Source of the DNA: JAUVXJ01 sp034411995
Lineage (GTDB): Bacteria; Chloroflexota; Anaerolineae; UBA7937; B3-Chlor
Direction of reading: 5' to 3'
Assembly (NCBI GenBank): GCA_034411995.1
Contig: DAOUME010000004.1
Location: forward strand, 1-64,000
Length of the DNA: 64,000 nt
Shown: positions 1 to 7,762 of the stretch, in pieces
How positions within the stretch are numbered: position 1 is the first letter of the stretch
Layout of the letters: each line of letters begins with the position of its first letter
Translations under genes and position numbers: made by a program
The notes under the pieces: model-generated
Told to the model about the DNA's origin: nothing
Databases searched by the model: none
What the model saw: the letters and a program-made list of their open reading frames with translations, nothing else

Positions 1-62
1 AACGGAAGACGTCTATGAAACCCTATTCGCACCCCTTGACAACCAGAAAGGAGAGGGCATCC

Positions 63-174
63 CGGTAACATTATCATTTGAAAGAACCACCACGCTTCGG
101 TAACATTTTCATTTGACTGGACAGGGACCACACTTCGCCATACATTCTCGTTTGGCTGAACCGGGACCAGAACG
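63..174. repeat. Three degenerate tandem repeats, possible IS21-type element end
   Basis: Three imperfect copies of a 35-38 bp unit start at 63, 98 and 136. Each holds a core like GTAACATTTTCATTTG followed by an ACCAC/GGGACC stretch, and the copies become more divergent to the right. Repeated cores of this kind are typical of IS21-family element ends, so this could be the terminus of an element lying left of the window; that link is from memory. Bases 2-103 also form an open plus-strand frame of about 33 codons ending in TAA, possibly the 3' end of a gene. The geranylgeranyl reductase gene stops two bases to the right. Confidence 0.4.
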
Positions 175-175
175 C

Positions 176-1468
176 CTACTTGCCCGCTGTGGCCACCGCG
201 AAGGCGCGCTGGAAGGAGCGTGATGCCCGGTCGGCGGCGGAGAAACGCTCCTTCAAGCGGTAGTTGCGCTGCATCTTGAGGCCCCTGACCTCCTGCCAGC
301 GCCTCTCGTACTCTCTAAGAGCCCTGGCGGAAGCATCTCCCTGTTCCACGGCCTGGGCGGCAACCTCGGCCGCCAGCCGTCCGGCAAGCATCGCGTTAGC
401 GATGCCACCCCCGGTCAGGGGATCGGCTTGTCTGGCTGCGTCGCCCACCAGCATGAGACCATCGGTGACCATGCTTCCTCGGGCGATTCCCACAGGCACG
501 CTTCCCGCGATGAGGGTGACGGGGTTGCCTCTCTCCAGCTCTGGATGCTGCTCGATGAAACGGTGCAGATACTCCCTCGCAGACGCCTGGGCCAGATCGG
601 CCTGCACTCCCAGTCCTACGTTCGCCCTACGCTCTCCCTTGGGAAAGACCCAGGCGTAGCCTCCTGGCGCCAGGTCGGTCCCCAGGTAGTAGAGGCAGCA
701 TTCTGGATCCACGCCGAGGCCCGAGAGCAGGTACTGGGCACAGACCAGAGAGTCCCTCGGCCTCAAAACACAGTCCAACGCGGCCCACCGCCCTACTTTC
801 GATTCTACCCCATCTGCTCCGATGACGATTCTGGCCCCTATCTCCCATTCGGTGTGGCCGTCAGCGGCTCTCACCCCTTTCACCACACCGTTCTCCGTGA
901 TGAGACCCTGCACCGCGGTTTTCAAGAGAATGCTCGTTCCCGCCTCTACCGCTTTCTCGGCCAGCACCCTGTCGAACACCCGCCGCTCGAGGACGTAGCC
1001 CGTCTCCTCGCCAGCGAAGGACCGCACTTCCCCGGAGTCCGCGGTCACGATCTGGGATCGCCTCACCCGCGCTGATATCCAGCGTTCATCCGGTGGGAGG
1101 AATGGCGAGAGCATGTCGCCATTGATGCCCTCTGCGCAGCGCACGGGGCTCCCGATCTCCTGTCGTTTCTCCACCAGCAGTACCTTCAGCCCGCGTTCCG
1201 CGGCGAAGCGAGCGGCCGTGCTGCCCCCAGGCCCGGCTCCAACCACCACGACGTCGCACTGGCGGTTTGCTGTGGCAGTTGCGGGCGGCTTGGCCTCCAG
1301 CGTCAGTGCGCCGGTGGGGCAAGCGCTCAGGCACAGGCCGCACTGGCTGCACAACTCCTGATCGAGCAGCAGCCTTGTCTCAGCCAGCTCCAGAGCGCCA
1401 GAGGGGCACATACTGACGCATCCCCCGCAATAGACGCACCGCTCTCTGCTGATCGCCACCATGCTCAC
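176..1468 (-). CDS. Geranylgeranyl reductase family FAD protein with N-terminal 2x[4Fe-4S] ferredoxin domain
   Basis: This 430-residue flavoprotein probably reduces double bonds of polyprenyl chains, or a related lipid. Residues 11-21 (CVYCGGCVSMC) and 40-50 (CSQCGLCLSAC) form two 4Fe-4S cluster motifs that could deliver electrons. An FAD Rossmann motif follows (VVGAGPGGSTAA, about 76-87), and the second FAD motif of the family is seen as MLVGDAARQADPLTGGGI. The start is GTG at 1468 with AGGGGG upstream; an ATG two codons later is an alternative. It lies downstream of the acyl carrier protein gene, separated by a terminator, and across from fni and a polyprenyl synthase. The substrate is not known: members act on chlorophyll side chains, menaquinone, or archaeal-type lipids. 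Confidence 0.85.
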   Translation of the reverse strand: MSMVAISRERCVYCGGCVSMCPSGALELAETRLLLDQELCSQCGLCLSACPTGALTLEAKPPATATANRQCDVVVVGAGPGGSTAARFAAERGLKVLLVEKRQEIGSPVRCAEGINGDMLSPFLPPDERWISARVRRSQIVTADSGEVRSFAGEETGYVLERRVFDRVLAEKAVEAGTSILLKTAVQGLITENGVVKGVRAADGHTEWEIGARIVIGADGVESKVGRWAALDCVLRPRDSLVCAQYLLSGLGVDPECCLYYLGTDLAPGGYAWVFPKGERRANVGLGVQADLAQASAREYLHRFIEQHPELERGNPVTLIAGSVPVGIARGSMVTDGLMLVGDAARQADPLTGGGIANAMLAGRLAAEVAAQAVEQGDASARALREYERRWQEVRGLKMQRNYRLKERFSAADRASRSFQRAFAVATAGK

Positions 1469-1501
1469 GCATTTCCCCCTGTACAGTCCACCGAAACGAA
1501 G

Positions 1502-1527
1502 AAAGGGATGCCCAGGGGCATCCCTTT
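1502..1527 (-). terminator. Hairpin terminator downstream of the acyl carrier protein gene
   Basis: A perfect 12-bp inverted repeat (AAAGGGATGCCC and its complement) is separated by two bases. On the minus strand the stem is followed by a T-rich CTTTCTTCGTTT stretch. It lies between acp (ends 1551) and the geranylgeranyl reductase gene, so it would end or attenuate acp transcription. Confidence 0.7.
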
Positions 1528-1550
1528 TCGCACACCGACATGGGATTGGC

Positions 1551-1835
1551 CTACGCCAGACCTTCCTCGGTTATTCTCTTCTCGATGTATGCTACAGCCT
1601 GGCCTACGGTCGTTATCTCTTGAGCTTCTTCGTCGGAGATTTCCACGGTCCGGCCGAACTTCTCCTCGAAGTACTCCTCGAAGGCCATGATGAGTTCCAC
1701 AAGATCAAGGGAGTCGGCCTCGAGATCTTCCTTGAACTGTGCCTCTGGCGTTACCTTGTCCTCGGATACGCCGAGTTGGTCGATGATGATCGCCTTGACC
1801 GCAGAGAAAACGTCTCCCTCAGGCGTTTCGCCCAT
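1551..1835 (-). CDS. acpP: Acyl carrier protein
   Basis: This 94-residue acidic protein carries growing acyl chains on a 4'-phosphopantetheine arm. The attachment serine is residue 42 in the classic ADSLDLVEL motif. The frame stays open further upstream to 1988, but ATG 1835 is preceded at 5 bases by AAGGGGGTGA, a strong ribosome binding site, and gives the usual length. The N-terminal extension of about ten residues is slightly longer than E. coli AcpP. It has its own consensus-like promoter, a hairpin terminator at 1502-1527, and is not next to fatty acid synthesis genes, so its partner synthase cannot be read from context. Confidence 0.93.
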   Translation of the reverse strand: MGETPEGDVFSAVKAIIIDQLGVSEDKVTPEAQFKEDLEADSLDLVELIMAFEEYFEEKFGRTVEISDEEAQEITTVGQAVAYIEKRITEEGLA

Positions 1836-1883
1836 TGCGTTCACCCCCTTCTTTCCCTTGCATTCCCTACCTTGACGGAGATA

Positions 1884-1912
1884 AGTATAGCAGCCTTGCA
1901 GGACATAGTCAA
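1884..1912 (-). promoter_or_regulatory. Sigma-70-type promoter for acpP
   Basis: Minus strand TTGACT (1912-1907), 17-bp spacer, TATACT (1889-1884), preceded by an extended -10 TGC. The predicted start is near 1877, giving a leader of about 40 bases. Confidence 0.75.
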
Positions 1913-1914
1913 GC

Positions 1915-1943
1915 TTGACAACACGCTTCAAAGCAATGATAAT
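1915..1943 (+). promoter_or_regulatory. Sigma-70-type promoter for fni
   Basis: TTGACA (1915-1920), 17-bp spacer, GATAAT (1938-1943). It is back to back with the acpP promoter, the two -35 boxes being only two bases apart. Confidence 0.72.
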
Positions 1944-2005
1944 ACGCAAGCTGCCTCGAAATACCAAGAACACTCTAGGGCCCTGCAAGTTACGAAAGAG
2001 CCTCC

Positions 2006-3034
2006 ATGCACAACCAGAGAAAGCTCGATCACCTCCGTATTTGCCTGGATGAGGCCCCGCAGTTTCCCCATCTCTCGACGGGACTCGAGAGGTACCGTTT
2101 CGTGCACCAAGCTCTGCCCGAGATAGACCTGGCCTCCGTGTCGCTGTCGTGCGAACTCCTGGGGAAAAGCCTGCGGGCTCCGCTGGTCGTCTCTTGCATG
2201 ACAGGGGGTACTGAGGAGGCCGAACAGATCAACATGAATCTGGCGCGTGCCGCCCAGCTAATGGGGGTGGCCATGGGCGTGGGCTCCTTGAGGGCGGCCC
2301 TCGAAGATCCTGCTGTGGCCCATACCTATCAGGTGCGAGGAGTCGCCCCGGACATCTTGCTCCTGGCCAACCTGGGGGCCGTGCAGCTCAACTATGAATA
2401 CGACGCGGAGGACTGCTGGCGAGCGGTGGAGATGATCCAGGCGGACGCCCTGGTCTTGCACCTCAATCCCCTTCAAGAATGCCTCCAGCCAGAGGGCGAC
2501 ACGAACTTCGCTTCCCTACTGGAGAAGATAGAGCAGGTGTGTTCTCGTACCCCGGTTCCGGTAGTGGTCAAAGAGGTCGGATGGGGGATCTCAACCCGAG
2601 TGGCTGAAATGCTGAAGCAAGCCGGGGTCGCTGCTATTGACGTCGCCGGCTCAGGGGGGACGTCGTGGAGTGTGGTGGAGCGACACAGGGCTGTGGATGA
2701 GAAGGGCAGCAGTATCGCAGAGGCCTTCGGTGACTGGGGGATCCCCACGGCGGATTCGATTCTCATGGTGCGACGGGGGGCTCCAACCGTGGAGATCATC
2801 GGCAGCGGAGGGGTCCGCACCGGGATCGATGTGGCGAAGGTCATCGCTCTGGGCGCAAACGCTGCGGGGATCGCTACGCCTCTCCTGGCACCCGCGGCCG
2901 TCGGCGCTGATGAGGTCGCGGCCAAACTGGAGGAGATCATCGAGGAGTTGAGAATCGCTATGTTCTGTGTGGGCGCTGGCGACCTGCGAACTCTCAGGGA
3001 CAGCCCCCTCCTGCAAAGAATCGACCAGGTGTAG
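2006..3034 (+). CDS. fni: Type 2 isopentenyl-diphosphate delta-isomerase
   Basis: This 342-residue FMN- and NADPH-dependent enzyme interconverts isopentenyl and dimethylallyl diphosphate. The N-terminal RKLDHLRICLDE segment, the MTGGTEEAEQIN flavin-site motif, GVGSLRAAL, the GSGGTSWS phosphate loop and the C-terminal IGSGGVRTGIDVAKVIALGA flavin-phosphate motif are all in the order typical of the family. The ribosome binding site is weak. Eight bases separate it from the polyprenyl synthase, so the two probably form an operon supplying and consuming allylic diphosphate. Confidence 0.92.
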   Translation: MHNQRKLDHLRICLDEAPQFPHLSTGLERYRFVHQALPEIDLASVSLSCELLGKSLRAPLVVSCMTGGTEEAEQINMNLARAAQLMGVAMGVGSLRAALEDPAVAHTYQVRGVAPDILLLANLGAVQLNYEYDAEDCWRAVEMIQADALVLHLNPLQECLQPEGDTNFASLLEKIEQVCSRTPVPVVVKEVGWGISTRVAEMLKQAGVAAIDVAGSGGTSWSVVERHRAVDEKGSSIAEAFGDWGIPTADSILMVRRGAPTVEIIGSGGVRTGIDVAKVIALGANAAGIATPLLAPAAVGADEVAAKLEEIIEELRIAMFCVGAGDLRTLRDSPLLQRIDQV

Positions 3035-3042
3035 ACTGGGGA

Positions 3043-4059
3043 ATGGTGTTCGAGAAACTCGACGAGTATCTGAGCGCCATAGAGACGGAGATGAGGAGCT
3101 CGGTGGCGGCATCTGGGAATACGCTGGCTCCATTCTACGGCATGATCTCATATCACCTGGGATGGGTGGACGAAAGCTTCTCGCCCGGCCGCCAGCAGTC
3201 AGGCAAACGGTTGCGGCCCCTGCTGTGTCTGCTATCATGCGAGGCCTGCGGCGGGGACTGGCGCCAGGCACTTCCCGCTGCCGCGTCCATTGAGCTCATA
3301 CACAATTTCTCTCTGATCCACGACGATATCGAGGACAATAGCCAGCAGCGACGTCACCGCCCCACCATCTGGAGTCTCTGGGGTGAGGCGCAGGCCATCA
3401 ACGTGGGCGACGGCTTGTTCGCCGTCAGCCGACTGGCGCTTCAGCGACTCAGTGAACGTGGCATCAGTCCGGAGAAGGTCCTCCGCGCTTTCCGTATCGT
3501 CGATCAGACCTGCCTCGACCTCACCGAGGGTCAGTACCTCGATCTGGCTTTCGAAGAGGAGGACGGCATAACGGTCGAGATGTACCTGGAAATGATCGGC
3601 AAGAAGACCGGTACGCTCATGAGCTGCGCTACGCAGCTAGGGGCGCTGCTGGGCACGGCCGACGAGCGCATTGTCGAGAGCTATCGGTCCTTTGGCCATC
3701 AACTGGGGCTCCTGTTCCAGATCGTCGACGATGTTCTCGGCATTTGGGGCGCTGGAGAAGCCACGGGCAAGGGGGTCGGAGAGGACATCGTGAGCAGGAA
3801 GAAGTCACTGCCGGTGGTGTACGCCATGCAGCAGAGCGATGAGCTCCGAGAGATCTACCAGCAGGAGCAGATGGGTGAGACGGAGCAGCGCGCGGTAATG
3901 GACGCGCTGGACCGTCTCTCCGCCCGCGATTACGCTCGGAGCTTGGCCGCCAGGCACTTGAGCTTGGCGGTGGATGCCCTGGCCGCGACGGGATTCCAGA
4001 ACCACGCCCAGGATAGCCTCAGGGAGATAGCTCGCTTCCTGCTCGACAGGCAGTACTAA
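3043..4059 (+). CDS. Polyprenyl (E-isoprenyl) diphosphate synthase
   Basis: This 338-residue all-alpha prenyltransferase builds all-trans polyprenyl diphosphate from isopentenyl diphosphate. The first aspartate-rich motif DDIED lies at residues 94-98, followed by the usual QQRRHRP stretch; the second is DDVLGIWG, in which the last Asp of DDxxD is replaced, as in many long-chain synthases. The substrate-binding GKRLRP segment is near residue 54. It follows fni by 8 bases. Its stop overlaps that of hemW on the other strand by 4 bases. Chain length cannot be told from sequence alone. Confidence 0.88.
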   Translation: MVFEKLDEYLSAIETEMRSSVAASGNTLAPFYGMISYHLGWVDESFSPGRQQSGKRLRPLLCLLSCEACGGDWRQALPAAASIELIHNFSLIHDDIEDNSQQRRHRPTIWSLWGEAQAINVGDGLFAVSRLALQRLSERGISPEKVLRAFRIVDQTCLDLTEGQYLDLAFEEEDGITVEMYLEMIGKKTGTLMSCATQLGALLGTADERIVESYRSFGHQLGLLFQIVDDVLGIWGAGEATGKGVGEDIVSRKKSLPVVYAMQQSDELREIYQQEQMGETEQRAVMDALDRLSARDYARSLAARHLSLAVDALAATGFQNHAQDSLREIARFLLDRQY

Positions 4060-5204
4060 CCCGTCTCAGGCGACAGGAAGCGCTCGAAGACTTCATTGCC
4101 CAGCAGGCGCCCTCGGGGAGTGAGGCGGATGCCGCTTCCGTTCTCTTCCAGGAGCCCGAGTTCGATCATCTCGCGGATCTGCGCGCCGTAGACTTGTGCC
4201 AGGGAGAGGCCGAAGCGTCTCTCGAAGTCCTGGAAAGACACGCCCCTGCACAGCCGCAGCCCCATGATCATGGTCTCACCGATCTCCGTGGCCCGGTCGA
4301 TCTGTTCTGTGGCGGCCACGGGGGTCTCCCCGCGCGTTACGCGCCGCACGTACTCCTCTGGCGAATACACGTTGTACTGCCGAGACCCGCCGTTGAACGA
4401 ATGGGCGCCAGCCCCGAAGCCCAGATAGGGGTGGTTTTGCCAGTAGGTCATGTTGTGCCGGCATTCGCATCCAGGCAGCGCCCAATTGGAGATCTCGTAC
4501 TGAACGTATTCTGCCCTGGGCAGCACCTCCTCAGCGTGCTCGTACATCTCCGCTGCCAGGTCGGGGTCGGGAGAGGGCAGTTCCCCCTCGTCGATCAGGC
4601 CGGCTAGAGGCGTGCCCTCGTGGAGCGAGAGGCAGTACAGGGAGAGATGATCCGGCCTGAGGTCGGTGACAGTGGACAGGTCGGCCTTCCAGCCTGGCAG
4701 GTCCTGGCCAGGAAGCCCGTAGATCAGGTCCAGATTGACGTTCGCCAGGCCTGCCTGGCGTGCCAGACGGTAGGTCTCTATCGCTTCAGCGGCGCTGTGC
4801 ACCCTCCCCAGAACCCTGAGCAGCCGATCGTCAAAGGTCTGTACGCCCAAGCTCAGCCGATTGATTCCCATCTGCCTGAGGCTGGACAGATATGGGGCGT
4901 CCAGAGTCCCAGGATTCGCCTCGGTGGTGATTTCCGTCTCTTCAGACAGGCCAAGGTGCTCCTCGCACGCCTCCAAGATCTGGCGCAGCAGTCCTGCGCT
5001 GAGCACGGTTGGCGTCCCGCCACCCAGGTAGAGGGATGATGCCCGGAGGCGCCCCTGTTCTCGCCCGGTACGGGCCATCTCGGCTCGCAGGGCATCGACG
5101 TAGGGCTGGTGAAGGTGGACCAGGCCGGGGTACGAGTTGAAGGCGCAGTAGGTGCACTTCGTCTCGCAGAATGGGATGTGGACGTAAAACGCTGCTGTGT
5201 ACAT
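4056..5204 (-). CDS. hemW: HemW-like radical SAM protein (coproporphyrinogen III oxidase family)
   Basis: This 382-residue radical SAM protein has the CETKCTYC cluster motif at residues 13-20, an N-terminal YVHIPFC signature, GGGTPT, and a C-terminal HemN_C winged-helix-like part. HemW inserts heme into respiratory proteins and lacks true coproporphyrinogen dehydrogenase activity. The protein also lacks the long N-terminal extension seen in HemN, which favours HemW. It follows yqeB by 23 bases on the same strand, with no obvious functional link. Confidence 0.85.
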   Translation of the reverse strand: MYTAAFYVHIPFCETKCTYCAFNSYPGLVHLHQPYVDALRAEMARTGREQGRLRASSLYLGGGTPTVLSAGLLRQILEACEEHLGLSEETEITTEANPGTLDAPYLSSLRQMGINRLSLGVQTFDDRLLRVLGRVHSAAEAIETYRLARQAGLANVNLDLIYGLPGQDLPGWKADLSTVTDLRPDHLSLYCLSLHEGTPLAGLIDEGELPSPDPDLAAEMYEHAEEVLPRAEYVQYEISNWALPGCECRHNMTYWQNHPYLGFGAGAHSFNGGSRQYNVYSPEEYVRRVTRGETPVAATEQIDRATEIGETMIMGLRLCRGVSFQDFERRFGLSLAQVYGAQIREMIELGLLEENGSGIRLTPRGRLLGNEVFERFLSPETG

Positions 5205-5227
5205 GGACGGTTTGCAGCCGCCGCCTG

Positions 5228-6034
5228 CTAGGGAGAAAGTCCGCGTCGAAGCAGAAGAATAGCCTCCAAGACCCCACCACCGATGGCCAGGGCCTTGTCC
5301 GAGATGGTGAAGCAGTGGTCTCTGACGCCGCGGGGATCTACGTCGCCCACCTTCATGCCTTCTGTGACGCTCAGCCCGTCAGCCAGCAGACCTCGCAGCA
5401 CCCCATCGATTTGGGATACCACCGGCTCACTGGCGACCAAAGCCACGGTTTCTCCGGCTCTTACCTGGTCCCCGATGTGCATGCTCCCCCACAGCGAGCC
5501 TGCCCGGGGAGCGCGCAGCACCCGTTCCACCGTGTAACCCATGACCTCTCCCGGTACGCCCGTGTCGGGGGCTGCGCTGCCCTTCAGAAGCACCCTGCCG
5601 AGGTAGTGGCCTCGTTGTGTTTCCACCACGGCGTGTGCGTCGACTCCGGCTACGAAACCGGGTCCCAGGGCGATGACCGTGGGTGCGTCTGCGATACTGG
5701 TGCCCAGATTGCGCTTGGCCAGAATCGCGTCTACAAGCACGTCCGGCCGCCATCGGGGGGTAGTCTGCCCCTCGGGATCCACGACCACGGGGATGTCTCC
5801 TTGTTGGAGAACTCGAAGGGCCTGCTCCAGAGAGTCCGCTCGGCGCCCCACCAAGCCTTCGATTTCCACCACGCCTTCGAACACCGCCGCAGCAAAGGCT
5901 ACGGTTCTGCGGATGACCGTGGGCTGCGCCAGCTCGGTCACCATCACCTGCAGGCCTGCCCTGTGCAGGCGGTAGACCACGCCGCTGGCCAGGTCGCCGC
6001 CGCCTCTGACCAGTACTCTGATCTCTGCTATCAA
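5228..6034 (-). CDS. yqeB: Selenium-dependent molybdenum cofactor biosynthesis protein YqeB
   Basis: This 268-residue protein opens with the Rossmann-like VLVRGGGDLASGVVYRLHRAG motif and has DPEG...PDVLVDAILAKRN and VIALGPGFVAG segments, which I recognise as the YqeB/EF2563 family. The family is linked by genome context to maturation of selenium-dependent molybdenum hydroxylases. No hydroxylase, XdhC or selenium gene is visible in the window, so the partner must lie elsewhere. It has its own promoter, divergent from lpdD-ubiX. Confidence 0.82.
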   Translation of the reverse strand: MIAEIRVLVRGGGDLASGVVYRLHRAGLQVMVTELAQPTVIRRTVAFAAAVFEGVVEIEGLVGRRADSLEQALRVLQQGDIPVVVDPEGQTTPRWRPDVLVDAILAKRNLGTSIADAPTVIALGPGFVAGVDAHAVVETQRGHYLGRVLLKGSAAPDTGVPGEVMGYTVERVLRAPRAGSLWGSMHIGDQVRAGETVALVASEPVVSQIDGVLRGLLADGLSVTEGMKVGDVDPRGVRDHCFTISDKALAIGGGVLEAILLLRRGLSP

Positions 6035-6141
6035 GACGGACCTCCGTCGAGTCTCGTGAGATGGAGGCGTAGCCTGGCCACCCCGTGTGGTCGACTCCCC
6101 AAGAGATAGCTCCCCGGCTGCGCTCGGTCTCCTCTCGAACG

Positions 6142-6170
6142 ATTATAGCCAGCTCAGAACGAAAAGACCA
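6142..6170 (-). promoter_or_regulatory. Promoter for yqeB
   Basis: Minus strand TGGTCT (6170-6165), 17-bp spacer, perfect TATAAT (6147-6142). The -35 is poor but the -10 is exact. The leader to the yqeB start is about 100 bases and shows nothing recognisable. Confidence 0.6.
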
Positions 6171-6171
6171 T

Positions 6172-6200
6172 TGGACAAGCCACTGGCGGCCGGCTATAAT
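6172..6200 (+). promoter_or_regulatory. Promoter for the lpdD-ubiX operon
   Basis: TGGACA (6172-6177), 17-bp spacer, perfect TATAAT (6195-6200). One base separates its -35 from that of the divergent yqeB promoter. Confidence 0.75.
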
Positions 6201-6268
6201 GCTCCTAGTGAGCGCTTTGTGGGGCCAGCCCTGGAGCCTCGAGACGTAGTGGGCGACGAGGGTCACAG

Positions 6269-6652
6269 ATGAAGCAGTGGGAGCTTTCTAGCCCAGAGGG
6301 CGACTACACCGTACATTCTCTCTCCATACTGGTGGGAGACGATCTCCTGATCTGCTTGTGGGGCGGCACCGCGCCCCATCTCGGAGCGGTAGCCGTGGCC
6401 CTACCCCGTCCCTCCAACGCCGATCCCCAGATCATAAGCTCGACGTCGTCCGTAATCACCCTGCTGGGCCACAAGGAAGACACGGTGGTCAAGATGGTGG
6501 CTGAGGAGCTATCCTCGAGGCTCAACAGGACCGTGGTGGTCTCAGCCGGCATTCACTGGGATCACCTTGACCAGAGCGGAATCGCAGAGATCCTTGACAA
6601 CTGTCAAACCCTTGCCGAGAAGATTGCAGACGTCGTGGAGAGAGAAGCATGA
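6269..6652 (+). CDS. LpdD-like prenylated-flavin chaperone domain protein
   Basis: This 127-residue single-domain protein overlaps ubiX by 4 bases (ATGA). Its sequence (SILVGDDLLICLWGGTAPHLGAV near the start, then VVVSAGIHWD) matches my memory of the LpdD-like small proteins that accompany UbiX and UbiD-type decarboxylases and are thought to help load prenylated FMN. The tight coupling to ubiX supports that. No UbiD/LpdC decarboxylase is in the window. The fold resembles proteasome-assembly-chaperone-like domains, so a different function remains possible. Confidence 0.72.
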   Translation: MKQWELSSPEGDYTVHSLSILVGDDLLICLWGGTAPHLGAVAVALPRPSNADPQIISSTSSVITLLGHKEDTVVKMVAEELSSRLNRTVVVSAGIHWDHLDQSGIAEILDNCQTLAEKIADVVEREA

Positions 6653-7221
6653 AGAGACTGGTGGTGGGGATGTCGGGAGCCTCCGCAGCCATCTACGGGA
6701 TACGGCTGCTGGAAGTCCTGCGGGATCTGGGGGTGGAGTCTCATCTGGTGATCACCGAGCCCGCGCGTGTGGTCATTGGCCTGGAGACGGACTACGACGT
6801 GGCTGAGGTGGAGGCGCTGGCCACTCACGTTCATGCGGTGGAGAACCTGGGGGCCGTCATCGCCAGCGGCTCGTTCAGGACTGCTGGGATGGTGATCATT
6901 CCGTGCTCGATCAAGACGTTGTCTGGCGTGGCCAACTCCTATAGCAGCAATCTCCTGCTGCGAGCCGCCGACGTGACACTCAAGGAACGGCGGAGGCTCG
7001 TCCTGGTCGTGAGGGAGACACCCCTGCACAAGGGTCATCTCCGTCTCATGGAACAGGTATCAGACATGGGTGCTATCGTCTATGTCCCCGTGCCCGCCTT
7101 CTATACCAGGCCCCAGACCATAGCTGACCTCGTAGATCACGCCGTGGGCAGGATTCTCGATCTCTTCGACATCGAGCAGCACCTGGTGGCGAGATGGGAG
7201 GGGATTCCCGGTCCCTCGTAA
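6649..7221 (+). CDS. ubiX: UbiX-type flavin prenyltransferase
   Basis: This 190-residue enzyme attaches a dimethylallyl group to FMN to make the prenylated FMN cofactor of UbiD-type decarboxylases. It shows the N-terminal VVGMSGASAAIYGIRLLE flavin motif, IIPCSIKTLSGVANSYSSNLL and LVLVVRETPLHKGHLRLM, all typical. Its start overlaps the preceding lpdD-like gene (ATGA), so the two are translated together. The prenyl donor, dimethylallyl phosphate, relates to the fni branch 4 kb away, but that is only an inference. Confidence 0.93.
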   Translation: MKRLVVGMSGASAAIYGIRLLEVLRDLGVESHLVITEPARVVIGLETDYDVAEVEALATHVHAVENLGAVIASGSFRTAGMVIIPCSIKTLSGVANSYSSNLLLRAADVTLKERRRLVLVVRETPLHKGHLRLMEQVSDMGAIVYVPVPAFYTRPQTIADLVDHAVGRILDLFDIEQHLVARWEGIPGPS

Positions 7222-7693
7222 GGAGGGCTTCGGATCCCTGCCCTCAGGTCGCTTGCTTACCTCTATCGTCTCGGCATCGAGGCGTTGTGATACGTAGGCA
7301 CTGCACCCCTGCCGATGACTGTTCTCTCCGGCGCCCGGTTCTGACCGATCTGCACTGGCCAGAGGCCCAGGGATCCCTTCTCCCTCAGGCTCGACGCGTC
7401 CTGGAGGCACCTCCCCTGGTCTGACCCTGGTACGACCGCTTGAACGGGCCTGCACGCCGCCCGCTCGCGGAAGCTCCACCGTGGCCGCTCTGTGCATAGT
7501 CAATGGACTCGACGCTCCAATCATGCAACGAAGAGAGGGATTTAAGGTGCTTATGTCTACTTGGGGCCTCGTTGTCATAATGACTGCCGCGGCCAGGTTG
7601 TGTTATGTCAACAACCCGCCCGGCAGGAATCGCTTAGGTACCGTGGGTGCCGCGGGCGGCGGTTGGGTTGAGGCTGAGAAGGTCGTTTGAGGG
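7222..7693. other. Intergenic region without a recognisable gene
   Basis: About 470 bases between ubiX and the CoA-transferase promoter. A minus-strand open frame covers part of it (7060-7578) but it runs back over ubiX and has no recognisable protein features. I see no RNA structure, repeat or good terminator. Confidence 0.5.
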
Positions 7694-7722
7694 TTGATTT
7701 CGCTCTCGCGGTGCGGTATATT
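7694..7722 (+). promoter_or_regulatory. Promoter for the CoA-transferase gene
   Basis: TTGATT (7694-7699), 17-bp spacer, TATATT (7717-7722), 40 bases before the ATG at 7763. Confidence 0.65.
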
Positions 7723-7762
7723 AGGGCGGGTGCGGTGTGGACGGGGGTGGGAAGGCGCGAGC

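Noticed and set aside
5171..6109. Plus-strand open frame of 312 codons
   Set aside because: Overlaps yqeB fully and has the unstructured, His/Cys-rich look of a shadow frame.
7060..7578. Minus-strand open frame of 172 codons spanning the ubiX end and intergenic region
   Set aside because: It overlaps ubiX, lacks a good start and shows no protein features.
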